In this document: positions 14,001 to 28,100 of the stretch, piece after piece
Numbering within the stretch: position 1 is the stretch's first letter
Layout of the letters: each line of letters begins with the position of its first letter
From: Dendrophyllia cribrosa
Taxonomy: Eukaryota > Cnidaria > Anthozoa > Scleractinia > Dendrophylliidae
NCBI GenBank assembly: GCA_024195265.1
Contig: JAJLRJ010000005.1
Coordinates: 22,875,855-22,939,854, forward strand
DNA: 64,000 nucleotides
Direction of reading: 5' to 3'
Position numbers and translations under genes: made by a program
The notes under the pieces: model-generated
Told to the model about the DNA's origin: nothing
The model's input: the letters and a program-made list of their open reading frames with translations, nothing else
Databases searched by the model: none

Positions 14001-17000
14001 AATAACCTAAATAGTATACTCGTCTGTTAATTTTGTAGTCTTTTTTGCCGGCGTTGTCCTGTTGTTTCTTTGGCGGCTCGGGGTTGTCGGGCAATACGTT
14101 ATCATCGTCGGTCACGTTACCGGTAGTCTTATGGGTCGAAGGCCTCTTGAAAAAAAAAAGCAGTTAGTTTAGACATCTACAGCAAAAGTGGCTCACAAAG
14201 CGTGAAATTTATTCTCTTCTGTCATGTTGCTGATTAAAAAAAAATGAATGCGCAGATAAAGTGTGCACAGGTTCTGTGTAAAACCACGCTTATTTTCTCC
14301 CGAAGATGACATTCGATGATGTCTGAATTTTCGCCACAAACTTTTCCAGGAACGTTTAATTTTTTCCTCCAACTTTTCTTAGAGAAATGCTTACTCGCAA
14401 AGTTTGCTAGAGGCTATTTTTCAGACTCGCAACTTCCAAAAACCACCCGCATTTAGCGAGTTTGCGAGTGTTAATTTCGAGCCCTGTGTCTTTGGCAACG
14501 ATATGAATTAAAGTACATGTAAAGGTAAACCAATTATGGCTGGCAACTGTGATGAAGATGACCAGCAACTGAATGTTCGAAAATGACTAAAGGACAACGA
14601 CCTTAGAGGCTTTTCAGTTTATGTAATGTTTACTACATGAGCGGGAGTGTTGTATCGGCCTATACAATCACGAGCTGAAGGCGAGTGAATGTATAGTGCC
14701 GATACAACACGGACGCGAATGTAGCAAACAACTTGTGAAATTCACATTCACATGTAAATTAGATACAACCACTCGTGAGTTGTATCAAGATTGTATCGGC
14801 CTATACAGGGTAATCATGTGATTGGAATGGCTCATTTCTATTTGTTAGTACCCTTATGAATTATTAATGAATTTTACAAGACTACCTATATATTATCCTT
14901 GTGAAGCCGGCAACCTGAAAGCTTAACCCTTTGACTCCCAAGAGTGCCAAAAATCAAAATTCAAGAAAAATTCCAAATTTCATTTTGTAAAATATTGAAA
15001 AACCAGTGGTACATGTACCATGCAAAAGTACTGCAGAAGAGGTTTCATTTGAATGGTCACACCATAGGATTTTGTTGGCAGACTCAAAAGTTAGAACAAA
15101 TCGTACCATGCAAAAGTACTGCTGAAGAGGTTTCATTTGAATGGTCACACCATAGGATTTCATCAACAGACTCAAAAGTTAGAACAAATGGTACCATGCT
15201 AAAGTACTGCTGAAGAGGTTTCATTTGAATGGTCACCATAGGATTTCGTCAACAGACTCAAAAGTTAGAACTACACTTCATGTCTTCATAATTGACTCTG
15301 AGAGTAAAAGAGTTCATGACAGCCTTGGGCCCCAGCATTTAGGGCCAAAGAATCTTAAATTAATTTTATTAATTACTTTTCAACTTCTTCCAGCTGTTAC
15401 TGATTTGCTTTTTTGATGTTGCATGGTCTTTCAGGTGCAGTGACAGCGATTTCTGGACAGTTCATGACAGCATAATAAAGAAACAAACCAGTAAATACAG
15501 TGCTCCGAGCTCAAACAGTGGTGAGTTAAACATGGGCTTTGACAGTTTCCATTCAATGTTTGTATTTGCAGAAGCTACATGTGCTTGAATGTTGTTAGTG
15601 TTAATTCAAAGTGAACGATGAAAGATGCATTGACACTTAACAAAACACAGAATAAAGGTTCATCTAGATACCATCTCCAGGCAATTGTGAATTTCTTACC
15701 GTGTTCAGAAGATTTCAGAATATTGTCCAATAGTTGTAGAAAGATTTCAAAGATTGCCGAAGATTGCTAAAGGATGCAGATTAATCAACATTAAATAGAG
15801 ACAGATCCATAATCAATATGTGACCCTGTTGTGATAAGACTTTGATAACTTTGCAGTTTACTGAAATACAACTTTTCAAACATGGTTCAAAATTATATTG
15901 TTTACATGCCCAAGCCATAGTTAATCGAGGGACTGGTTATGAAACCTTGCAAACTTCAACGGCGATAACAAAGGAGCTACAGTTTATGTTGCACCGTACT
16001 TGACCCTGCACATCTTTTGTTTTTCGATCACACGCTTTGACTGAATAACTTAATAGCACCATTTCTATTGGTCAGTTGCTGGAACAAAAGTTCAACATCT
16101 ATTGTGTTGTGCACGGCCAAGGCCGAAAAACGATAACAAAAACATCGAACAAAGACATTTCTCAGGTTTCATAACCATGATTGCAGTTTATTAACTATGC
16201 CCAAGCGAAAATTAATTGCACTTTGATTTGCATTTACATTTCTGTATTCTAATGAAATTGCAATCCTTTTTTTCTTTCTAGGTATTTACGTTTCTTTAAG
16301 AATATTTCATGGTGACTTAGATAAGGTGAAGCATTTAATAATTATGTAGAATAGACTACACACAAATACTTGTATGGTATTTTATAATTTGTTGTAAAAA
16401 GAGGTGCATTTATCCCGCTTTTAAAAATTGTCATATAATTGCATCACAGAATAGGCAGTGTCTGATCAAATTTGCCTTTTGGGTCATTTTGGCGCACTAA
16501 AGATTTTGCAGATACAGCAAATGTGTGATTTCCTTGCTTTAACAAGAAGTCGTAAATAATATTGATACAGTTGAAACATATTAACGTACGGAGAAACGTC
16601 GAGAACGCAACACGAACAAAATGGTCTGAATCAACCAACGTACGGAGAAACGTTGAGAAGACTCGACAAATACAGTACTAACGTCATTGAATGTTGACTA
16701 GATAAGAGTGATACTGTACGAACGAACTAACCCACGGAGGAACGTCGAGAAGACGAGACCAGTACCTTACAAACTTACTTATGTAGAAGAACCGTCAAGA
16801 ACAAGGAAAAGACTAATAGCTTGTGAATGTACAAACGCAGAAAGAAACGTCGTAAGACAGGACTTATAAAAACTCCGAGAGGAAAAGGTCAAAATCGTAC
16901 AAACGAACTAACGCACCAACCATAGAATCAACATCATATTATAGTTACGTTTATTTTGAAGCGTTTAAAGGTTATCTCATCAAGTTCTCTGTGTATAGGG

Positions 17001-20000
17001 GAGTTGTAAAGTTAAGGCGACTTTGCTTGTCTGTACTGTGGGCAATTTGGATATGGTTAAATTGACTGGCATTCCTGTTAGTGATAATGTCGCTGGTTAA
17101 GGCAAGTTACTTAGTTATCTTGTTCAGCAGTTTTTGACATTTTTGTTGATGTTCTTTCTGCCTTTTCTAAATATTCAAGGCTCAACACGAAAATCCTCTT
17201 CTGTTACCCAAGGGAATCCCAGTTGTCAGAAAATTAGGCTTTCCTGATGTTATCATGCCAGGTTTGGTATTAAATTTCTTTTTGTTGTTGTTGTTGTTAG
17301 TGTGGTATTTTACTAGGAGAAGTAAAGAGGGACCTGCGACAACATTCATGGATACACTCAAGTCGGGCGCGGGAGCTGTGAACACCAACGAACTGAACGC
17401 ACTAATGGAAGACTTAGATATGTGGAAAGTCCATCATAGAGCTCTGATGCATACGACAGTAGTAGTAGATAGTAATACAATGCATTGTGCTGTGGGCGGT
17501 GTATTAAAGAAAATCACAGCAATTATCTTGTTACAAAATAAAAATAATGAGTTTCAGTGCTTGTCTTTCTTCTGCAGGTGACATTAGAAATGATGTTTAT
17601 GTTACTGTGGAAAGAGGAGAATTTGAAAAAGGTGATAAAATGATAAAACAGTTCTGTAGCGGTAGCTTGCTATAGTGAAGGTGTCTTATTGAAACAGAAA
17701 GCAATATCAAATTTGACTTCATTTGCGCAAGAAAAACGTCTTTTCATTTGTTGTGTTGATCACAACCTTTTTTTCGTTTCAGGATCAGGGAAGACCACAT
17801 CTAAGAATGTCGAAGTTTCTATGTGCGTCGTTGGACCCAAAGGGAAAGTCATTGAGGTCATAAGAATATACTCTAATACATGTATTTTCGTGTTTTTTAA
17901 ATATTCATTTTTCGTGTGCCCAAAACTGACACCAATAGAGCGTTTTCACTCACGTGACCTTCAGTCCCGTGGGACTCAAATGACAAAGGCCATGGCAGCC
18001 ATGTTGGTGTTCCTAACAAAAGAAGTTAATTAAAATTCTTTTGTACAGGAACACCAATATGGCGGCTATGACGTCAAGTGAAAACGCTCTATAAAATTGG
18101 CGCTCAAACATTTCCCTGAAAGACAAGACAAACGTACTTGTCTTTCATTGTAGACCCCTCCTTTAGGAAAGTGATATATAGAAGATAATGTATGGTTGCG
18201 CTCACTCGTCAGATATCAAGTTGATCTCAGGAAGGGAAATGTCATATCTCCAAGGCTCAGCCATGTATTATTTTAATCGCCTTCGAAGAACGCAATCCTA
18301 ATTTCGTGTTGGTTGTCCTGTGGTTTACATGCAGTAAAATTTGAGATTGTTTGGTAGACGGTCTTCCAAAAGGCCGCCCCTATTGGTTTTTTTCAGGGGC
18401 TCATTTCCGCCGGAAATTCCTTCGAACGCGTCTCCATAATCTGTGATTACTGCTAGTTATTATATAAATCCAAAGATTTTCTAACATTCTCCAAGTACTG
18501 TCCGAAGATAGTACAACCGTACGTTTGTGATCATTTTCCGATTTTTTTCTCAAAGATTTCCGAGAATGTCCGAAGATTTCCGAGGATGTCCGAAGGTTTC
18601 CGAGGAAGATCCGAAGATGTTTTCATTATAGGACAACAGTACACCTTTCAGCTCGTTTGACGTTTAATAACGGTTTAAAATGCCAGTTTGATCAAATTTT
18701 GACATGTTGATTTTTCTTTTTAGAATATTTCGAAAGGAAACCATGTATTAACTTGTCTCTCCAAACCGTTTTTTAATCAGAGCACGGTAAGATCGCTTTT
18801 TCGGGCCTTACTTTTTGCATTTTCACGGCTGCCATTAATTTTGCCATGTTCCCAAAGAAAAGCTCACCAGCTCTCTGTGACATCACAGAAAGACGGAAAA
18901 ATTCAAATGAGAAGGAGAATTTGCCCAAGCTAAAACCTGTTCGTTTCCATTCCACTGTTTTTACGTTTTTACCAAATCATTAAAAAAAGGTAAAAAATGT
19001 CAGGGTCTAGATGTGTTGTGTGTGAGTGTGAGAAAGAGGCTGATAGAAATGCAGCAATTTCGCTACACAATTCGAAAAAGCCAAAACAAAAAGCGAAAAA
19101 GCGATCTTCCCGTGCTCTGATTAAAAAACGTTTTGGAGAGGTAAGTAAATACACGATTTCCTTTTGAAATATTCCAAAGGAATCAACGGGTCAAAATTTG
19201 ATCGAACTGGCACTTAAACATGGCAGCTAAAGCAAAGATATTGATATCTTGACAGTGAAGATAAAATTGATATGTTCACATGCGTTGGTCGCCTAAGAGA
19301 GCTTCAACTGAACCTGACTCAGATTATGATCCTAACAAGGAAAAGCAGTAATTCACGGCTGTTTTGTTTTCAGGATTGTGTGTTCCTTGGTGCTGGTGGA
19401 TCTAGTGTAACTGAATACCAGTCCATTATCTTCTACCACAACAGCAATCCAAAGTGGAATGAAACAATAAAGGTACGTACTGTCTTGGTGATCTGTCAGT
19501 TTAGTCAGGGCTCCATTTAAGGTAATTCCCTCGAAAAGGATCTTATACTGAACTTTTTTTCAAACTTGGTACGATTGATAACCACGCTTAGAACATTCAA
19601 AAAATGCAATAAAAAGAGAGGGTCACCGTGCTTGTTTTTACACTGCACGCTCGTTATTTATAGCGACTTTTTATAATTGCTCGAGGAATGTTCGAAACTC
19701 GAACGTCGAGAAAGGGATTGTTATAACCTGCAGAAAACTATGATTACTATTGAAATTTTAACATTATTTATTTGATTATGCAGCATTCTTTCAGGGAAGT
19801 CATTTCAAATTGCCCAGTCTTACAAATTTTGCAAGGAAATCGGACCTCTTCGGCATCACCACATACTCCTCATTGGCTCCAAATACAGAGTTGCACGCGA
19901 TTTACACAGAATTAATACAAGTTCTACCACTAAACTTATTTTCTGCTTAAAATATGTTTTTTACAGTTCTATAACGAGTAAGTTACATTAATAAAAAATA

Positions 20001-22135
20001 GGGGTCACCGTGCTCGTTTAGGAGAAAACAATCTCTTATTCATTTGGCCAACTTAACCTCAAAGGAAACCTACTTGGTTCGGACTGTGCGCGCGCTCGTG
20101 CGCGCGCTAATGATGCAATAAATTATGCGCAGTACGTGATGCGCAATGCAATACTAAGGAATGACCTTAAACTAGCTTAGCTAAATTGAATGTCCCTGAA
20201 GGAACATTGGTATTAATAAAAAAAATAAATAAATTAGTAAAATTTAGCACAACATTACTGGAGATTTGCTAGAGGCCAATTTAAATGATAGAAAGTGTCA
20301 CATGTGACATGCTTACAACTCACGTGCATTACGACTTGGGTCTAATTAACAGAAAAGTACTGCTTAGTAGCTTTCTTTTGAATGGTCACACTGTAGGATT
20401 TCATCCACAGACTCAAAAGTTAGAACCACCTTGTACAGCATAATAAACAGCACCACAGGAAAGTACTGCTCAGTAGCTTTCATTTGAATGGTCACACTGT
20501 AGGATTTCATCCACAAACTCAAAAGTTAGAACCACCTTGTACAGCATAATAAACAGAATCACAGGAAAGTACTGCTAAAGAGATTTCACTTAAATGGTCA
20601 CACAGAAGGCTGTCATCTACATAACCAAAAGATAGAACCACCTTGTACAGCGTAATAAACAGCACCACAGAAAAGTACTGCTCAGTAGCTTTCTTTTGAA
20701 TGGTCACACTATAGGATTTCATCCACAAACTCAAAAGTTAGAACCACCTTGTACAGCTAGCATAATAAACAGCACCACAGAAAAGTACTACTCAGTAGCT
20801 TTCTTTTGAATGGTCAGACAATAGGATTTCATTCACAAACTCAAAAAGTTAGAACCAGCTTGTGAAGTATAATAAACAGCACCACAGGAAAGAACTGTTC
20901 AATAGCTTTCATTTGAATGGTCAGACTTCAGGATTTCATCCAAGGACTCAAAAGGTAGAACCACTGATTACACGACTCCATGTTTAAAGAGGTCTTATTT
21001 TATTGGTCACACGGTAGGATTCATCGGCAGACTAAAAAGTCAGAATCACAGTACACGACTCAATATCAAAGGCTTAAAAATAATTTGTGTTGCAGTCATG
21101 TCACAACTGCAGTGTTCTCCTAAGCTCCTTATCAGGCGGTAACATGTAAAATTTACCGCTTGAAGCAACATTTTTTACCGCCTGCAATCACCTGGAAATT
21201 TTGAAATTCAACAAAGTGTTTATTCTATAATAAAAAACATTGTTGTGTAAGGAATGAATTGCAAAATTGTTGTAAGGTGTTTTACCTTTGAAGGTCGAAG
21301 GTGTGCATACGTGAATTTGCCTAAAATAGGTCTCTAAATGAAGGAAATGGGGTTTCAGAGAACCTAGCTCTACCCCCTAGGAAAGTAAGCCTCAGGCGCA
21401 CACTTTTAGTTTAACCGGTTAGGAATGCTCCCTTACCTGCTGAGCTAAAATTTAGGGAGAACACTGGAAAACTCACGTGCGACAAAATGATAGTCTCTAA
21501 CCAAAGGCAGTGTTTTTTTGAAGGTTTAAACGTTTTAGCTGAAAAATAAAAGGTTAATGACTGCAGATTGAAGTGCTCTTGCTTTCCAACAGGTGCAGCT
21601 CCCGTTTGACAAGTTTCTGGGCGCTCATTTGAGGTTTGGATTCCGGCATTTGGCAAAATTTGAAGGTAGGACATTGTTATATAATAACTGAGGGCTACAT
21701 TTCTATGAATCACACCACGATGATACTCAGTTCTTTGCGGCAATACAGGGGTTATTGCTCATGAAATTCTGGGATATGTAGACTGAAAGAACACTATTAC
21801 AAATCAAGGTTTTACAAATGAAATGGCTTTATGCGAAAACTACTGGGGCTACTTGGTACCTATTGTTTTCGATTTGTGGCCATTTCTTACGCATGCAGTC
21901 GAACCTATCATAAGCTTTTATTAAGCTACCACTAATAGTAAGATTTGATTTAGTTTGATTTGTAGTAAGATTTGCGCGTGCATTATTTGTTTATTTAATT
22001 GACGTGTGCATTTAGTTCGTTAAATAACGTCTTAATTTCACTTTGCATTATTTCCTTACTTATTTGTGTTGTCCGTGACTGTGCTCACATTGTGGGTGGC
22101 TCCTCCTAAAATGTTCTGCAATTGGTATAGGATTT

Positions 22136-22175
<40 letters not shown>

Positions 22176-25100
22176 ACATCCTACTGATGAACAGTTACGA
22201 CACAGATATATATATATATATATATATTTTTTTTAGCAACTACTGCGATTTGCAGTCTGTCCATTTGAATTGAACTATATAATTTTGTCAACGATCGCAA
22301 ATTTCTGGCCAAAATCTACGACCAGGTTATCACTTGCGATCAATAGCGCGTGATCACCAGCAATTACTAACAATCGGTAATATGTGTTTCCATGATCGTA
22401 GAGTTTTTCGCCCACAAGAACACGTGAAATATGTATTTTTTTTTTTTTTTTGCTTTTTAGAAAAGGATAAAGCTGACAAGACATTCGGTTTTTCTTACGC
22501 CAGTCTCATGCGAGCCGATGGGACAACAATCCCAGATGGAGGTCATGAGTTGTGTGTGTACAAGGTTAGGGCGTGAAACGTTTTAAAGTGCCCCTGCGAT
22601 CAAATTTTTGATTTTCATTTTTTTACATTTTCGTGTACAATTAGACTTTCTTACTCATCTTGCCAAATTTCAATTCATTACGAACATCAGAAGTCTTTTT
22701 ATTTTAACATTTATTTCCGAGAATTTACGGCCGCCATTAATCAACCTTGTTCCAAGGCTTGGTTGCGAATGGGAGAAAGTGACGTCAAAGACTCAAACAT
22801 ACCTCACGGGTTGAAATTATAATAACAATAAGTATTGAAAATCACGCGAAAAGCAACAAAAACTTTGGACTTGATCTTCGTGCAATTTTCTATGCTGATT
22901 GTTATTATAATTTCAACCCGCGAGGAATGTTTGAGCCTTTGACGTCACTTTCTCCCATTCGCAACCAAGCCTTGGAACAAGGTTGATTAATGGCGGCCGT
23001 AAATTCTCGGAAATAAATGTTAAAATAAAATGACTTCTGATGTTCGTAATGAATTGAAATTTGGCAAGATGAGTAAGAAAGTCTAATTGTACACGAAAAT
23101 GTAAAAAAATGAAAATAAAAAATTGGATCACAGGGGCACTTTAAAGTTATGACAAACACCAGCGTATTTCTGTCACAGTTTATCAAGTTATATATCAAAC
23201 ATGAGGATGAGGAAGTGTGTTTCGTCAGGATTTCCAAATGCCGCTTATACTGCTATACGAACACCTTAAAGATGATGTTTTGGGGAAACATAAAATGTAT
23301 TCCAAGTTGCCGAAGTCTCAGATTCTTACAGACGTTTGTATGGAATTCAGGCAAAGTTGCCCTTTGGTCATGCAATGTCTGCTAATTTTTTTGAATTCTT
23401 GGTGTAATAAATTTGCTTCCAAACATCGGATAGCCACATATTTGGAGATTTGTCTGCTTTTAAGGTGGTATACTGCTGCAGTCAAAACGGATACAAAGAC
23501 ATTGTCTGATTGGCAACTGAAAAACAGTGATTTGGTCGAATAGAGTCTGAGCAACGTTCAGTGCTCAGGCTCTGTGCCCCAACACAGACATGAAGTATGA
23601 ATGGGCTTTAATGCGATGTTTTGTTACTGTTTTCTGCTTTTTCACAGTACGATGTAAACTGTTTCTATGACTCGATGACCTATCTTCACATGCCGTCCAG
23701 CGTGCAACAAATCGCGAACCATGCAAACTCAGGCTCAGACAGATTAGTGCGCAGCACCAAGGATTCCTTCTTTGTGAAAACAATAGTGTGTTCCACAAAG
23801 TTAACTCAAAATGGTGGGTGTTTGGTTACAATACAATAACTTTATTTAACGTGTACAATTACGCTTAGCTATAAGTAGTGTACCTAAGAGACACACCAGC
23901 TAGTTTACAGGTAATGCCACGAACTAAATTAGTACAATGAAAAATAACTAATAATAATACTTCGACCTACAGTAACTCCTGCCTTGAGGAAACCTCACTA
24001 AGGTGACGTAATACGAGCAACAAAATCGTGCAACTTGTCGCGCAACAATGTTGCATTGCAGATTGCAGCCCTGATGTTGCGCGTATTACCACCTACGCGC
24101 GCAACAAATTGTCATGTTGCAGAAAGTAGTCTCTTCTACTTTTTGCAACATGAAAATTTGTTGCGCACTTAGGTAGTAATACGCGCAACATCAGGGCTGC
24201 AATCTGCAATGCAACATTGTTGCGCGACAAGTTGCACGATTTTGTTGCCTATATTACTTCACCTTTCGGACAGGAACTGAAGTCCTGGCGAATTACAGGA
24301 AATAACTGCTGCTATTACGGACACCAAATCGTGCCCCGAGGGAGTCTGTTACAGCGGAAGTAGGCTGTAAAGGTCTGCTAATGTCTGATAATCATCTCGT
24401 AATACATTAAGAAATTAAGATTCAGATCCAGTATTACTCGAGGTATTTATCCCAAATACCCACAGAAACCATTGTATTGCAAATACAGATTTCCACACAT
24501 TTTTCTGTAATAACAAAAAAGGTTCCAAAATTCTTGAGAGAATTTCTTGAGATTTCGTTTAAAGCAGAATTTTGTTCGTTTGCAAAAAAATTTAAAAGTT
24601 TTGTCGCATTTTTTTTTAATATATTCATTTCTCAGTATTGTTTGTTTGTGGTGTGGCTACTTACGAGGTATTTATGTTATGAATTTTACCTTATTGCCAC
24701 GAACAACAGAAGGGATTGTTACACCTTATTAGTATTTACTCCTTTACCATCGAACAATATTTGTTCTTTTATAGTGGACCTTGTTGGCTTGCTTAGATGG
24801 AAAGCTAAGAAGCGTCAGATTCCATCAGTGTTAACGTCTCTTTTGAAAATTGACGGAGAAGAAATTGTCAAGGTAAGTGTGTTTATTCCTCAGAACTTTA
24901 TTGAAAACGTGAGATAAGCGAAAACAACAACTTACGGATTGTTTTATATATTTGTCCAGTTTCTGCAAGACATTTTTGATGCGTTGTTCGCCATTTTTAA
25001 TGAGAGTGCAGAACAGTACGGCAACCTTGTCTTCCGAGCTTTGGTAAGTAGTGTATTTCAACTGGGTTTTGGTGCATTAGTTTTAGTGATTGGAGCAGTT

Positions 25101-28100
25101 TTCACTTCATCAGTATCGTTAAACCAAAACCAAACCAATTCCTCTGACCAATCAAAACAGAAGCAGACAATCCAATGAACCAATCCGAGCTCGAAGCAAA
25201 ATAATACATGTAGCCGTTGCCAAACGCGGCGAAATGCGTGGGATCAACTTACAATTGGTTTTGGTTTTACTTCAGGTGGGTTGAAAACATGGCGCGAGAT
25301 TTTTTAGCCAATTACAAAGCAAAGCAGCGCAAAAACAAAGCAATGTCGAAGTTACTTTAGACACTCAATTGAAACTCGCTCCAGCACAGTGGTCTGTGTC
25401 CTGGCATCGTGTGACAACTCATCAGGTGTAAATAGGCACCAGTGAACTGATAAGGAAACCTGAAGCCAATTCGCTACCATATGGAGTCTGGGCCCTAACT
25501 TCTGGAGCAGTGATTTTTGGGATCGTTTGGGGGGACAAGAACATGATGACAGCAAGTCCAGATAGTGGAGTTGCTGTGTGTCGGACAAAAGCAGCAGCTT
25601 CTGGGAAAAAGTAGGCTTGAATACTACACATTTCCAAAAATGTGCGTATATGAGCCCAACCTCGTTCCCAGGGCCTTCTCCACATTTAAAATGGCGGGCA
25701 CGTGTGTCACGTGACAAAATACCCCAGGGTTTTGGAGTATTTTGGCAGGCTTGTCCAGGGGTTTCTACGCCCGACCCGCCATTTTGAGGGCGGAGAAGGC
25801 CCTGGTGACGAGGTTGATATGAGTCGTGATTGGTTTTTATTAATTTTCATGTTTCACTCCCCCACCGAGGCAACAACACGGTGGTGGACAAAACACTGAC
25901 CCCCCCAGTCCGTGGACTACCCCGATGGACTACCCAAACCCTACCCCTAAAAATACTATTTCGAATGAGTATTAGTACTAGTACTAGGGGGTAGGGTTAG
26001 GGTTAGGGTTAGGGTAGTCCGTCGGGGTAGTCCGTGGACTGGGGGTCAGTGTTTTGTCCACCACCCAACAACACAGTTTCTTTAGAAACTAACCCCAGCT
26101 TCATTCATTTATTGAGTTTGGACTTCCAATAATCCAAGATTGATTTCAGTGCTCTTCTAATGAGAAACTAATTTCATGTTACATGTCAACGTTACGTTGA
26201 TAGAAGTGTGGTGTGTTTGGAATGTTTTTCAGGTATTTATTATTTGCATCCTTTCTGCTGAGAAGTATCAACATTTTCAAGGCGTGTTGACCACGTATAT
26301 TGACAAACATTTCAGTGCAGCCATGGCGCACAAGTATGTTAATAGATACAATTTTAATTTTTACCAAAAGGTGTTTGCTAGAATACTGTTCAGTCTGAGA
26401 ACAATGATACGTGTTCGCTTGTTTTTAACATGAATTAGAAAGTAAAAACGGTTTCAATTGGGTTGAAAAGGCCTGTGTATGGGGACAGGTATTTTTTTGA
26501 GGGACATTTATGTTTTGAGCCTGGGTGGCCATTGTTTGGTTGCGATTTTACGTCCAAATAAGATTGAAATGCATGAATACAATTAACGTGTTCGTAAAAT
26601 TAAAATTATTTAAGAATTTATGCTTGCACAGTTTATTTTTGTGTAAAATCCTCTCTCGATTCGAGAAAATTCAGAAAAGACCGTACGATTTTAAATCGCC
26701 CTATAATGCATTGCAAACCGCAAGACGTCTTATTAGACGTCATGTATGCTAACGGATAATGTCTCAGGAAAAATCCAAAATGGCTGATGTCCGACCAATT
26801 TTATAAAATGTCCGATCAACATGTCTTTTATAAGAAAAATTATTTCCAGTACTGTATTTGTGCTTATGCTTGTGTTGTACGTGTAAACCAGTTTTAACCA
26901 CTTTGTCTTTTCTGTTGAAGGAAACTAATCAGCTGTCTGCAACAGGCTCTGATTTTTACTGGAGAAAATGACAAAATCGAAAACCTAAAAAATACCATGA
27001 CGGTAAGCAAGTAGTTTTTTGTTTGTTTCAATTTTCTCTAATTAAAAGTAATATTCACAACCTTACTAAAACTTTAATCCTTCTTTAAAGTTATATCGGT
27101 TTAAGTTTAACTTTTTTATTAAGTCAGGGTATTTATGGGAGTCGCATCGTTATAACATCAGCCTGACAGGAAACATATTTTTTGGATTTGAAACAAAAAT
27201 GGTACTTATTAATGGTCCAACAGAAAAGGGACCTGTATCTCACATCTATGTTTCTTCTATCTTCTCAATGTTTTCAAAGAATCTGCTCTCAGTGTTGGAA
27301 AACACTATAGCGCGGGCGTAGAGGGAGGGTCGGACACCTTATTGAGACTTATATAACGGAGTAACCGGTTAGCTTTCAGTTGATGTTAGGGGTAGCAGTT
27401 TATATTGTTAAATTTAGGACTAAGCAACTCGAGAAGCTAGGTGGTACAGTGGTACGGTAGGCTATGTAAGCCTAAGCCTAGCTGAGGTCAGAGGTTCAAT
27501 CTTCAGTGGGGATTTTAGATTTTCTTTTTTACACTTAAAAATTTATTGAGAATAAAATTCTAAGTGTCGACATTACGTTATATAAGTCTCAAAAAGGTGT
27601 CCGACCCTCACTCTACGCCCGTGCTATAGCCGAACCCCTCTCAGTTGTTGAGTTACGCCAGGGGGGACGCTACCACATGACTGGCATCACAAAGTGTCCT
27701 CATGTATACAAGTTCATCATAACGCGCATAATTCTGTCACATATGAAGTAACATGAAAACGACAAATAACTCTTTTAAATATAAAGTATTTGTTGAACAA
27801 GACTTGCGTGCAAGCCTAGACATAAGTGTAGTCGTCGTTGCTTTTACCGTGCTTAATGCTATTTTCAGTTTTATGAATGCTGTCTGAATACATTTATATA
27901 ATGTCTTCTTCTATAATTTGTTGCAGTGCTGTCGTTTTCTTTACAGTTCTTGTTCTTATTTTAACAGGCCTTAGAATATCTTTTTAAATTTATTATTCAA
28001 TCAAGAATGATGTTGATCAGGTACTTTACTACTGACATTACTACTTGTATGTTTTCGATAACTTTAAAGTACGTTTAAGCGATTTTCTGAATACTTCTGA

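Noticed and set aside
14990..15290. CRISPR-like array (also 20341-21070)
   Set aside because: Units are directly adjacent satellite repeats without unique spacers, in a eukaryotic intron.
22905..23237. 110-residue ORF and its mirror ORFs at 22608-22814
   Set aside because: They lie on the two arms of the hairpin element at 22583-23145.
25980..26015. True interstitial telomere or chromosome end
   Set aside because: Only four hexamers, enclosed by transposon arms with a target duplication.
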